Positions 41,428 through 48,167 of a DNA stretch of 64,000 bases are shown here, one piece after another (the stretch's first letter is position 1; each line of letters opens with the position of its first letter). The stretch spans positions 62,001-126,000 of the forward strand of contig CAVZCQ010000003.1 of assembly GCA_963773835.1 (NCBI GenBank), in the 5' to 3' direction. Both the position numbers and the translations under genes were made by a program. The DNA is from JOPF136 sp963773835. Its GTDB lineage: Bacteria > Acidobacteriota > Terriglobia > Acidiferrales > UBA7541. The notes beneath the pieces were generated by a model. The model saw nothing but the letters and a program-made list of their open reading frames with translations. It was not told the DNA's origin and did no database searches.

Positions 41428-41616
41428 CTAGGCTTTGCAGCCGTCGTAGCGTCGCAGGCGACGGAAATCCATTTGCATATCCCTCCAAGCCAAGTGATCC
41501 GCCCGGAGGTCTGATTTCCCCTCATCGACATAGAAACAGAAGGCAAACACCCAACACTTATCCTCGAAAGGCGTAAGCGTGGCCAAACGTCTTACCCGGC
41601 TTCGTTGTCTTCGCAT
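41428..41616 (-). CDS. Small hypothetical protein
   Basis: A 62-residue frame starts at ATG 41616 with purine-rich sequence (GAGGA 4 bases upstream, AGGAGG further up). The N-terminus is very basic (MRRQRSRVRRLATL) and the middle hydrophobic/aromatic (CWVFAFCFYVDEG), ending in charged residues. It might be a small regulator upstream of the methyltransferase genes, in the position where controller proteins sit in some restriction systems, but no HTH is visible. It could also be a chance frame. Confidence 0.35.
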   Translation of the reverse strand: MRRQRSRVRRLATLTPFEDKCWVFAFCFYVDEGKSDLRADHLAWRDMQMDFRRLRRYDGCKA

Positions 41617-41800
41617 GGTTCCTCTTATCCTCCTAGTTGCGCGGCTGCCGCCCGGGTTGCAGTACCGGATCCGGCCCTACATTCCCGAAACGATTTGGAT
41701 CAGGACTTGGAAGCCTATCCGAATCAAGCACGGCGACTAAGAGCCATCGATATCCCTGCAATTTCGTTGCCTCGCTCGCACCGGGTTGGCTGTCCGTGAC

Positions 41801-42061
41801 GCCTATCGCCGCCTCCGTCCGCTGGAAAAACTTCGGGCAGAAAGGCGCGGATGGACTTTAGATGTATTGCAAGTGGTCGAATCCCTGAACAAAAGAGAAT
41901 TCCTGCTCTCGGATGTGTATGAACATGCGGGGGAGCTTTCCAGGCTGCATCCGCAAAACGCGCATGTGAACGACAAAATCCGGCAGCAGCTTCAGGTACT
42001 GCGCGACCTGGGGCGGGTCGAGTTTCTAGGCGGCGGCCGTTACCGGCTGCGAGGAACATAA
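41801..42061 (+). pseudogene. DpnI-type C-terminal winged-helix remnant, copy 1
   Basis: The frame encodes RGWTLDVLQVV, EFLLSDVYEHAGELSRLHP and KIRQQLQVLRDLGRVEFLGG, the same order as the DpnI C-terminal DNA-binding winged helix (RGWT..., KIRQQLQILRD, then an EF-G-G-YR strand). The N-terminal zinc-binding and PD-(D/E)XK nuclease domain is absent and there is no ATG, only a TTG at 41786. It is about 80% identical by eye to copy 2 at 42781-43035. It looks like a decayed or mobilised domain fragment rather than a working enzyme. Confidence 0.8.
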
Positions 42062-42099
42062 CAAGCGGGCGAAACGCCGGCGTAGCCGCCTCCAGTCGC

Positions 42100-42127
42100 T
42101 TGACAATCCAGGCTCCTGGGCTAGGAT
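42100..42127 (+). promoter_or_regulatory. Promoter and operator of parDE-like module
   Basis: TTGACA (42100-42105), a 16-base spacer and TAGGAT (42122-42127) form a good sigma-70 promoter 36 bases before the antitoxin ATG. The spacer contains the inverted repeat CCAGGCTCCTGG, a plausible antitoxin binding site. Confidence 0.6.
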
Positions 42128-42162
42128 AAAAAACATCCCGCAGTCTGCCGGAGGATCGCGAC

Positions 42163-42420
42163 ATGGACATCAAAATCCACGATGCTGGACTGGAGGCCAG
42201 ACTCCAGAAACAGATTCTGGCCACCGGTTCCTCCAGCGTCGAAGAGGTCTTGGCCCACTTGCTGGAAACTCAGGAAGAGCAGGATCGCTGGCTCGTAGAA
42301 CAACGCGACGCGATCAACGCCAACATCCGGCGCGGCCTTGAGCAACTCGACCGGGGCGAGGGAATTCCCGAGGATCAGTTGGATGCTCACCTGGCAAAGC
42401 TGAAAGCCAAGACGGAATGA
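42163..42420 (+). CDS. ParD-like antitoxin
   Basis: The 85-residue protein has an N-terminal ribbon-helix-helix-like region and a C-terminal toxin-binding helix of ParD type: AINANIRRGLEQLDRGEGIP followed by EDQLDAHLAKLKAK. GGAGG lies 9 bases before ATG 42163. It should bind and silence the toxin encoded next, and the complex should repress the promoter upstream. It overlaps the toxin start by four bases. Confidence 0.86.
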   Translation: MDIKIHDAGLEARLQKQILATGSSSVEEVLAHLLETQEEQDRWLVEQRDAINANIRRGLEQLDRGEGIPEDQLDAHLAKLKAKTE

Positions 42421-42725
42421 AGGCGCGCTACGTTCTTGCGCCGCAGGCGGCGCTCGACCTGGCCGGGATATGGCGTTACATCGAGCAGCAGAGCAGCAAG
42501 ACAGCAGCGAACCAGGTTGAGACGGCCATCCTCGACAAAATTCTCTTCTTGGTTGCGAACCCGGGCGCAGGACATCGCCGCCAGGATCTGACGCCCGAGG
42601 ATGTGAAGTTCTTGGCCGTATACTCCTTTCTGATCGTCTATCGGCCTGAAACCAAGCCCCTTCAAGTAGTTTCCATAATTCACGGCCGCCGCGACGTACA
42701 GCAGGTACTCAAAAACCGTTTGTAG
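42417..42725 (+). CDS. RelE/ParE-family toxin
   Basis: The 102-residue toxin has the RelE/ParE fold: YVLAPQAALDLAGIWRYIEQ, then the strand KFLAVYSFLIVYRPETKPLQ and the closing VVSIIHGRRDVQQVL. ParE members poison gyrase; RelE members cut mRNA on ribosomes. The closing block with HGRRD favours ParE. ATG 42417 overlaps the antitoxin stop (ATGA). Copy 2 of the DpnI-like repeat begins about 55 bases downstream. Confidence 0.9.
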   Translation: MKARYVLAPQAALDLAGIWRYIEQQSSKTAANQVETAILDKILFLVANPGAGHRRQDLTPEDVKFLAVYSFLIVYRPETKPLQVVSIIHGRRDVQQVLKNRL

Positions 42726-42780
42726 GCATACGGCTCGGCGAGAGGACAGCCAGCCAGCGGCCTTCTGACGCTTCCGGAAC

Positions 42781-43035
42781 GCCGATCGAGGACTCCGTCC
42801 GCTGGAAGAACTCCGGGCAGAAAGGCGCGGGTGGACTTTGGATGTCTTGCAGGTCGTGGAATCGTTGAAGAAAGAGGAATTCCTGCTTTCGGATGTCTAT
42901 GAGCATGCTGGGGAGCTTTCGCGGCTGCATCCGCAAAACGCGCACGTGAACGACAAGATTCGGCAGCAGTTGCAGGTGCTGCGGGACAGGGGCCTGCTCC
43001 ATTTCCTGGGCGGGGGGCGGTATCGGTTGGTCTAA
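42781..43035 (+). pseudogene. DpnI-type C-terminal winged-helix remnant, copy 2
   Basis: This second near-complete copy of the unit at 41801 encodes LDVLQVVESLKKEEFLLSDV, YEHAGELSRLHPQNAHVNDK and IRQQLQVLRDRGLLHFLGGG. The two copies share sequence from CTCCGTCCGCTGG through the stop region but have different flanks. Again there is no nuclease domain and no ATG (TTG at 42838). It lies between parDE and higBA. Confidence 0.8.
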
Positions 43036-43073
43036 CTGCCGGGCGTAGCCCGCTTCGGCATAGCCTGGATCCC

Positions 43074-43376
43074 TCAGGCGTGGACGGGCTGGCGGCGTTT
43101 GAGCGCGGGAAGTGCCCGGATGGCTTTCCCGGATTTGCGCTCGGCTCGGCGCAGCTCATAAAGGGTCTGCAGGTTGAGCCAGAATTGCGCGCTGGTGCCG
43201 AAAAAATGGGCCAGGCGCAGAGCGGTGTCGCCGGTGATACCGCGCTGGCCGTTGAGGATGGCGGTCACGCGGTTCGGGGGGACGCCCAGCTTGCGCGCCA
43301 ACTCGGAGGCGCTCATTCCCAAGGCTCCGAGTTCTTCGGCGAGCTGTTCTCCCGGATGGATGGCTGCGAGCGGCAT
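43074..43376 (-). CDS. higA: HigA-family antitoxin (XRE-type HTH)
   Basis: This 100-residue antitoxin from ATG 43376 begins PLAAIHPGEQLAEELGALGM. The helix-turn-helix follows (SASELARKLGVPPNRVTAIL) and then the HigA block GDTALRLAHFFGTSAQFWLN. It binds HigB and represses the operon. It lies 10 bases downstream of higB on the same strand; toxin-first order is typical of this family. Purine-rich AGGAGG sequence lies just before the start. Confidence 0.94.
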   Translation of the reverse strand: MPLAAIHPGEQLAEELGALGMSASELARKLGVPPNRVTAILNGQRGITGDTALRLAHFFGTSAQFWLNLQTLYELRRAERKSGKAIRALPALKRRQPVHA

Positions 43377-43386
43377 GGGAATCCTC

Positions 43387-43671
43387 CTAGTGATAATCCA
43401 CAATCTCGACATTCGATGGCCCGGGCGAGCCATCGGACCACTCGAAACAAATGCGCCACTGCCCGTTGATGCGAATGCTGTACTGGCCTTTGCGGTCGCC
43501 TCGCAGGGCTTCAAACCGGTTCCCCGGCAACGCAGCCAGGTCGCCGAGCGTGGTGGCGGCCTCCAGACGATCGAGCTTCAAGCGCGCCGCGCGTTCAAAT
43601 CCGGAGAATGCCTTGACGTGTTCGCCCTGGGCGAAGGCTCGGGTGCGCTTGTCCCGATAGCTGGCGATCAT
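43387..43671 (-). CDS. higB: HigB-family toxin
   Basis: The 94-residue RelE-superfamily toxin cuts mRNA on the ribosome. Blocks are LDRLEAATTLGDLAALPGNR, FEALRGDRKGQYSIRINGQW and RICFEWSDG, as in HigB/HigB-like killers. ATG 43671 lies only a few bases after the predicted transcription start, so the message may be leaderless. higA follows after 10 bases. Confidence 0.93.
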   Translation of the reverse strand: MIASYRDKRTRAFAQGEHVKAFSGFERAARLKLDRLEAATTLGDLAALPGNRFEALRGDRKGQYSIRINGQWRICFEWSDGSPGPSNVEIVDYH

Positions 43672-43678
43672 CGTTTAC

Positions 43679-43707
43679 AGCATAGCGCGTCATACGTGTT
43701 ACGTCAA
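43679..43707 (-). promoter_or_regulatory. Promoter of higBA, overlapping a partial palindrome
   Basis: On the minus strand TTGACG (43707-43702), a 17-base spacer and TATGCT (43684-43679) form a good sigma-70 promoter. The spacer holds a semi-palindromic CGTAACACGTATGACG, a likely HigA site. The -10 ends 8 bases before the higB ATG. Confidence 0.65.
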
Positions 43708-44095
43708 ACATAACGCCACGCCGGCTTCCGCCAGCGGCTTCAAGTGCTGCGGGTCCCGGCCAGGGCGGGGCGCCTTGAGTTTCCCGGCCTGCCTGCGGCA
43801 AGCGGGCGGCCGCACTCCAACGGGTTTGGCAGCGCAGGAGCGCATTCGGGTCGGCAGGCGGAGTGTGCGAAAGGGGACAGTAATGCCGGCTGCCGGGTGC
43901 CACGCTAGGCCTGTGAAGAATACGAAGTCGAAGGAACAAGCAGACAGAGCCACGCTCGGCCGCGTCATCATAGAAATGGCCGAGCCACGGTTCGCCGAGT
44001 CCACCCGCGGGGAAGAGGTACACTCCCGGGCGTCCGGGAGCGCAGCTCGCGCAAACACCAGGAACACTCACGCACGTAAAGAAAAGAGGCCGTAC
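43708..44095. other. Gene-poor stretch upstream of a small hypothetical gene
   Basis: No confident gene lies between the higBA promoter and the ATG at 44096. The left part carries a decayed repeat unit and a GCCTGCC-type palindrome (43733-43803). The rest shows long open frames on both strands with no family resemblance. Confidence 0.5.
43733..43803 (+). repeat. Decayed fragment of the DpnI-like repeat plus GCCTGCC palindrome
   Basis: The frame reads LQVLR ... RAGRLEFPG, matching the LQVLRDLGRVEFLGG end of copy 1. The palindrome-like GCCTGCC-TGC-GGCAAGC (43787-43803, one mismatch) replaces the rest, and GGCCGCACTCCAA follows, a string that recurs next to the fragment at 47034. Confidence 0.6.
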
Positions 44096-44293
44096 ATGTC
44101 CACGAAGGCGCTGAACTTGACGGGAACGGAAGGGAAAATATTCGGAACTCTCACGCCCGATGAAAACGGGCACTCCTGGAACATGGCGCTTAAAGCTGAG
44201 CCGGGTTTCCAGCGCTCGTTTGCGTCCCAGCAGGACGGGTTTTATTTCTGGTATACGCGGTTCGATCCGGCAAGCGGCCACCTGCGGAATTAA
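44096..44293 (+). CDS. Small hypothetical protein
   Basis: The 65-residue frame from ATG 44096 has AGAGG 8 bases upstream. The sequence (STKALNLTGTEGKIFGTLTP at the N-terminus, DGFYFWYTRFDPASG near the end) is polar and aromatic-rich, with no signal peptide or known motif. It could be a real small gene, since its composition is more protein-like than the shadows around it. Nothing in its neighbours suggests a role. Confidence 0.45.
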   Translation: MSTKALNLTGTEGKIFGTLTPDENGHSWNMALKAEPGFQRSFASQQDGFYFWYTRFDPASGHLRN

Positions 44294-44595
44294 TCGTCTT
44301 TAGGCAAGCAGTGGCGCTACTAGCCGAGAGACCGCTCCGTAGAGTGGTGCAGGGCCCCCTCGACTGCGCTCGGGACGCAAAGGGCGCGCCGGCTGCCCTT
44401 CGACTGCGCACCCGCCTACGCCACGGCTTCGGCGGCCAGGCAGGATCAGGCCCGAGGTGGGAATCGGGAGGCAAAAGGCGCGCATTCTCGTCGGATGCTG
44501 ACGGGTGACGGCTGGCCCTTTCGGGCGCGGACTGAGGGCCGGCTGCTCGCGGAGACCGTTTGTTTTGTGGGCACCCAGTTGATTTGCCTTTGTCC
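44294..44595. other. Gene-free stretch before thymidine kinase
   Basis: I see no gene, terminator or RNA here. The segment is GC-rich with fragments such as CTCGACTGCGCTCGGGACGC that look like degenerate repeats, but no second copy of clear identity is present in the window. Confidence 0.5.
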
Positions 44596-45150
44596 TCAGC
44601 TCTTTTCCAGGCTAAGCGTGGGGTCGAAGCAGCGCCGGCACCGCGCCTCATAGATTCCGCCCGCGCCGACAACGATCAGTTCCTCCGAAGTTACCAGGCG
44701 CTGTGTGTGTACTGCGGGATTGCCGCAGCGGACGCAGATGGCGAGCAGCTTGGTGATCTCTTCGGCGACCGCAAGCAGGCGCGGTATCGGTTCGAAGGGC
44801 CTGCCCATGAAATCGGTGTCCAGCCCGGCGACAATCACGCGCATGCCCAGATCCGCGAGCTGGGTGCAGACGTCCACGAGGCCTTCGCCCAGGAACTGCG
44901 CTTCGTCAATGCCGACGACTTGGGTGTGGCGCTCAACTTTACGCAGGACTTCTTCCGCGTCGTTCACCAGGTCAGATTTCATCTCCAGACCGGAGTGGGA
45001 AACGATTCCGTTCGCCGCATAGCGCTGGTCAATCGCCGGCTTGAAAATCCGTACCTGCTGCCGCGCGATCTCCGCGCGTCGCAAACGGCGGATCAGTTCC
45101 TCGCTCTTCCCTGAAAACATGGGGCCTACCACGACCTCGATCCAGCCCAT
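44596..45150 (-). CDS. tdk: Thymidine kinase (type II)
   Basis: The 184-residue salvage enzyme phosphorylates thymidine. Walker A GPMFSGKS is at 9-16, followed by the lasso-preceding segment. The catalytic-region motif GIDEAQF carries the DE pair, and GLDTDFMGRPFEPIPRLLAV is typical. The zinc site is formed by CVRC and the C-terminal CRRC. ATG 45150 fits the family start; GTG 45171 would add seven residues. It is the one housekeeping-type gene inside the accessory region. With an unusual ThyX-like gene at 56 kb it may matter for dTMP supply. Confidence 0.96.
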   Translation of the reverse strand: MGWIEVVVGPMFSGKSEELIRRLRRAEIARQQVRIFKPAIDQRYAANGIVSHSGLEMKSDLVNDAEEVLRKVERHTQVVGIDEAQFLGEGLVDVCTQLADLGMRVIVAGLDTDFMGRPFEPIPRLLAVAEEITKLLAICVRCGNPAVHTQRLVTSEELIVVGAGGIYEARCRRCFDPTLSLEKS

Positions 45151-45207
45151 GTTGCCTTTGAGGATATCCACGGTGTCTGCCTGTTTAATTCAGGCTAGCA
45201 TAAGCCG

Positions 45208-45262
45208 CTGTGGAATTTCTCGGCCTGCCTGCGGCAGGCAAGCGGCGGGCGGTACGGGTGGC
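45208..45262 (+). repeat. Decayed DpnI-like repeat fragment interrupted by a perfect palindrome
   Basis: GTGGAATTTCTCGGC matches the VEFLG end of copy 1, and GGCGGGCGGTACGGGTGG matches the following GGRYRL-coding end of copy 2. Between them sits the perfect hairpin GCCTGCC-TGC-GGCAGGC (45223-45239), so the palindrome appears inserted inside the repeat unit. Confidence 0.65.
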
Positions 45263-45595
45263 TCAGGGAACGCCGCCCACTTCGACTACCTGGCCGGGTT
45301 GGATAGAGGCCAACGCCAGCAGGGCAGCGGGGACATGTGGTCGAATGTCGTCCAGATCGTTTGAGGCCGGACGGATGATGAGTATGGCGATTTTGCGGCG
45401 CGCGAGGTTCTGTTGGTGGCGGATATTCTTGTCGATAGTAATCAAAGCGTCGAAGGTCTTGTCCGCGAGGTCAAGCAGTTCGCCATTTGCCTTGCCGCCG
45501 AATCCCGCCTCCTGCGCCGTTCGACATGCGTGGCCTCCCTGAATGAAAAGGAATTTCAGCTTCCAGGGCAGGCACTCGTCAAGCAGAAGATTCAT
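45263..45595 (-). CDS. DUF5615 PIN-like toxin
   Basis: The 110-residue protein starts NLLLDECLPWKLKFLFIQGG and continues with KTFDALITIDKNIRHQQNLA, the pattern of DUF5615 PIN-like proteins with acidic residues for metal binding. It is a predicted RNase. Start ATG 45595 overlaps the stop of the DUF433 gene by four bases. DUF433-DUF5615 pairs are widespread predicted toxin-antitoxin modules. The 3' end abuts a decayed repeat fragment. Confidence 0.88.
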   Translation of the reverse strand: MNLLLDECLPWKLKFLFIQGGHACRTAQEAGFGGKANGELLDLADKTFDALITIDKNIRHQQNLARRKIAILIIRPASNDLDDIRPHVPAALLALASIQPGQVVEVGGVP

Positions 45596-45804
45596 TTCAA
45601 GGTGGCGGCCAGGCTGATTCGCGCTTCCTCGAGGGCGGCAATGGCGTCGGCGCGTGTCACGGTGGGGAAGTCCTCGAGAAACTCTCCGAGGTCACGCCCG
45701 TGCTCCAGGTAGTCAGTGAGATTCTTGAAGGGGACGCGCGTCCCGCGGAAGACGGGTTCGCCGCTCAGAATCCCGGGGTTGCTGACGATGACGGTCGAGG
45801 ACAT
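45592..45804 (-). CDS. DUF433 antitoxin
   Basis: The 70-residue protein has the DUF433 winged-helix pattern: GILSGEPVFRGTRVPFKNLT, then DYLEHGRDLGEFLEDFPTVT and an alanine-rich closing helix. It should neutralise the DUF5615 protein encoded next, and probably binds DNA. ATG 45804 is preceded by GGGAGAGTG; GTG 45807 is an alternative. A TAAACT -10-like element lies upstream. Confidence 0.9.
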   Translation of the reverse strand: MSSTVIVSNPGILSGEPVFRGTRVPFKNLTDYLEHGRDLGEFLEDFPTVTRADAIAALEEARISLAATLK

Positions 45805-45851
45805 CACTCTCTCCCAAGACTAGAGTTTAGCCCATTTCCCCGGGGTTTCTG

Positions 45852-45950
45852 CTTGAACAAAGAGGAATTCGTGCTTGGGGATGTTTACGCTCGGGCTGGC
45901 GGTCTATCAAGGCTGCATCGGCAAAGCGCGTGAAACGACAGGGGCGAAAA
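45852..45950 (+). repeat. Decayed DpnI-like repeat fragment (middle part)
   Basis: LNKEEFVLGDVYARAGGLSR matches LKKEEFLLSDVYEHAGELSR of copy 2. The alignment then continues at the DNA level through GCTGCATCGGCAAAGCGCG with small deletions that break the frame. It lies between the DUF433 gene and the stop of the TonB-like gene. Confidence 0.7.
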
Positions 45951-45961
45951 TAGCGCCGGCT

Positions 45962-46984
45962 CTAGTGCTCGAGCGAGAAAATCACCTCGATACGGGTTTC
46001 CACGCGAATCGGGCTCTGGCCACAGGCGGCCGGTTTGTAGCGCCACTGACGAACCGCTTTTGCTGCCACAGCCTCCAAGTCCGGTGCAGCCGGCTCCAGG
46101 AGCGCCATGTGGGAGAGTGAGCCATCCGTCTCGACCACGGCGTAAAGGACAACCCGCCCTTGTATGTGATTTGTCTTAGCACTGTCCGGATATTTCGGCA
46201 TCACCTGGTTAATCAGTTCCGCTTCCCGCATGTCATCACAATCGGACCACAATTCCGCGTTTGCCGGAACGCTGAAGGGCGGCGGATTTTCAACAGTGTT
46301 TCGCGAAATATCGAGAACCTTCACGGCCGCTATGACTTTGCGGTCCCGCAGGGCCCGGATTTCGTAGGGAACAAGCTTTCCGGCCAAGGAGTGAAAGTCG
46401 CTGTACTCGACACGCGAAAAATAGGGCGGGTTCGGCAAGCCACCTTCCGGGTATTCGATGCTTGCGAGAGCGCCGTCCGCCTGATCGAAGCACAGAGTGC
46501 GGACGGTGCCCAGTTGCCACTTTACTTCGGAACAGAACTGCCGGACGCCATCCTTTTCACGTCTTTTTACTTTTGCGAGGGTTTGCTTCGATTCAAGCTT
46601 GAGGGCGTCCTTCAGGTGCAGCATCGTATCCAATCGAAAAATGATTTCCGGCCGGTAGCTCAGCGTGCTTGACTGCCAATAGCCTTGGATAGCGCCGACC
46701 CGGACCCGCTCATAATTCCGGATTCGAATAACTTCTTTCCACTGAGAAGGGGAGACCCAATCGAAGCTGTAATCACCGTGCACGGACGCACCCTTTGTAT
46801 CGGAAAACTGGAGGTCCGCCCGCATGGACATGGGGGGCGTCCCTGCGGTCCATATGTCCTGCTGTAGTCGCGCCCGGGAAATCAGGGATTCGGGGCTCGG
46901 GGTGGCTTCGTCCGCGGCGCCCCAGGTGATCTCTGCGAGGAGCAGGCAAGTGAAAAGCAGAACGGTGGAGACCGTGCGAATCAT
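45962..46984 (-). CDS. Exported protein with TonB C-terminal domain
   Basis: The 340-residue precursor starts at ATG 46984 with a signal peptide (IRTVSTVLLFTCLLLAEITW). A middle beta-rich domain (about 60-250) follows, then a TonB C-terminal domain (about 260-338): VMPKYPDSAKTNHIQGRVVL, YAVVETDGSLSHMALLEPAA, and the closing AVRQWRYKPAACGQSPIRVE. TonB-like domains of this kind contact outer-membrane receptors. It lacks the usual N-terminal membrane anchor with a Pro-rich linker. A decayed DpnI-like fragment lies just upstream of the start. Confidence 0.85.
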   Translation of the reverse strand: MIRTVSTVLLFTCLLLAEITWGAADEATPSPESLISRARLQQDIWTAGTPPMSMRADLQFSDTKGASVHGDYSFDWVSPSQWKEVIRIRNYERVRVGAIQGYWQSSTLSYRPEIIFRLDTMLHLKDALKLESKQTLAKVKRREKDGVRQFCSEVKWQLGTVRTLCFDQADGALASIEYPEGGLPNPPYFSRVEYSDFHSLAGKLVPYEIRALRDRKVIAAVKVLDISRNTVENPPPFSVPANAELWSDCDDMREAELINQVMPKYPDSAKTNHIQGRVVLYAVVETDGSLSHMALLEPAAPDLEAVAAKAVRQWRYKPAACGQSPIRVETRIEVIFSLEH

Positions 46985-47033
46985 AGCGCTTGAAATTATA
47001 TGCCCATTTATATGAGCCCGGGTAATTACTGAA

Positions 47034-47110
47034 TCTGCAAAACGCGCACGTGAATGACAAAATCCGGCAGCAACCCAGCCTGCCCTGCCTACCGCTAGCA
47101 GGCCGCCGCA
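47034..47110 (+). repeat. Decayed DpnI-like repeat fragment plus shared tail
   Basis: CTGCAAAACGCGCACGTGAA and the following bases to 47072 match the NAHVNDKIRQQ-coding part of copies 1 and 2 almost exactly. A degenerate GCCTGC...GCAGGC palindrome and GGCCGCACTCCAA follow, also seen after the fragment at 43733. It lies between the TonB-like gene start and the yvcK stop, marking the edge of the accessory region. Confidence 0.7.
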
Positions 47111-47120
47111 CTCCAAAAGG

Positions 47121-48161
47121 TTACGCGGGGCGGCGCTGGACAAATTCTTCGAGCAGGAGGCGAGTGAGGCGCCCCGGGTCGTGGCGCACCACGCCGCCTT
47201 CCTCCACCAGGTTATCGAAGATGCACCGCACTCCCAGCTTCTGGAGCTCGCTGACGCTGGCGCGCACCGGCTCGGCGCCTTCGGCGCGGTAGCGCTTCAG
47301 GAGCTTCGGCGAAATCTCCTGATTATTGATGACCACCCAGTCGAAAATGCGCCCGCCGGCGTGCTCGTAAATCGCGCGGATGTGGTCGGTGACGCTGTAC
47401 CTGTCCGTTTCGCCCGGCTGGGTCATGATGTTGGCGATATAGACGCGGGTGGCGCGCGAGTGGCGAATGGCATCGGCCACTCCGGCCACGAGCAGATTGG
47501 GAATGACGCTGGTGTAGAGCGAGCCGGGGCCGAGCACGATTAAATCCGCCTGCCGGATGGCTTCGAGCGCTCCGGCCAGCGGCGGCACGCGGCGCGGCTC
47601 CAGGCGCACGCGGCGAATGCGCTGGTGCGAATGGCTGATGCGCGTCTCTCCGGTCACCTCTTTGCCGTTGGCCAACTCCGCGCGCAGCGAAACGAGCTGC
47701 GAGGTGGCCGGAAAAATCCGCCCGCGGATGGCCAGCACTTCGCTGCACAGCCGCACCGCCTCCGGGAAGTCGCCGGTCACTTTGGTCAGCGCGGCCAGGA
47801 AGAGGTTGCCGAAACTGTGGCCTTTGAGGCTGCCGCGACTCTGGAAGCGGTACTGGAACAGGCGGCTGAGCAGCGCCTCGTCCTGCGAGAGCGCCACCAT
47901 GCAGTTGCGCAGATCGCCCGGAGGCAGGATGCGGTATTCGCGGCGGAGGCGGCCGGAGCTGCCTCCGTCGTCGGTGACGGTGACGATGGCGGCGAGGTCG
48001 GAGATGGGCCCGTGGCCGTTGGTGGCGCGGCGGGGTGAGGCGACGTACCCCTTCAGGCCGCGCAGCAGCGTGGAGAGGCCCGTGCCCCCTCCCAATGCAA
48101 CGATGCGGACGGTCCCGAGGCTTCGGGATGACGGCGCGTGTTTGCGAGAGGTGGAACGCAC
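47121..48161 (-). CDS. yvcK: YvcK/CofD-family protein (gluconeogenesis factor type)
   Basis: The 346-residue protein has the CofD-like Rossmann fold: RIVALGGGTGLSTLLRGLK, VTVTDDGGSSGRLRREYRIL, PPGDLRNCMVALSQDEALLS, and DLIVLGPGSLYTSVIPNLLV. YvcK binds UDP-sugars and affects carbon use and cell-wall growth in Firmicutes and Actinobacteria. GTG 48161 lies 6 bases after the TPR gene stop, so they form an operon. The N-terminal residues 11-17 (SSRSLGT) are encoded by a near-perfect palindrome. Confidence 0.93.
   Translation of the reverse strand: MRSTSRKHAPSSRSLGTVRIVALGGGTGLSTLLRGLKGYVASPRRATNGHGPISDLAAIVTVTDDGGSSGRLRREYRILPPGDLRNCMVALSQDEALLSRLFQYRFQSRGSLKGHSFGNLFLAALTKVTGDFPEAVRLCSEVLAIRGRIFPATSQLVSLRAELANGKEVTGETRISHSHQRIRRVRLEPRRVPPLAGALEAIRQADLIVLGPGSLYTSVIPNLLVAGVADAIRHSRATRVYIANIMTQPGETDRYSVTDHIRAIYEHAGGRIFDWVVINNQEISPKLLKRYRAEGAEPVRASVSELQKLGVRCIFDNLVEEGGVVRHDPGRLTRLLLEEFVQRRPA
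48113..48128. repeat. Near-palindrome in the yvcK coding region
   Basis: TCCCGAGGCTTCGGGA differs by one base pair from a perfect palindrome and matches the core of the 3111-3130 element in rnr. Both encode SRS(F/L)GT in the same frame. Confidence 0.7.
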
Positions 48162-48167
48162 GACAGC

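Noticed and set aside
41801..43035. Working DpnI-type restriction enzymes
   Set aside because: Only the C-terminal winged helix is present in each copy; the nuclease domain is missing and there is no ATG. An active DpnI would also be expected to clash with a Dam-like methyltransferase next door.
34428..47120. Insertion sequence or integrase behind the accessory region
   Set aside because: No transposase, integrase or recombinase gene, and no terminal inverted repeats or tRNA-end duplication, could be found at either side.
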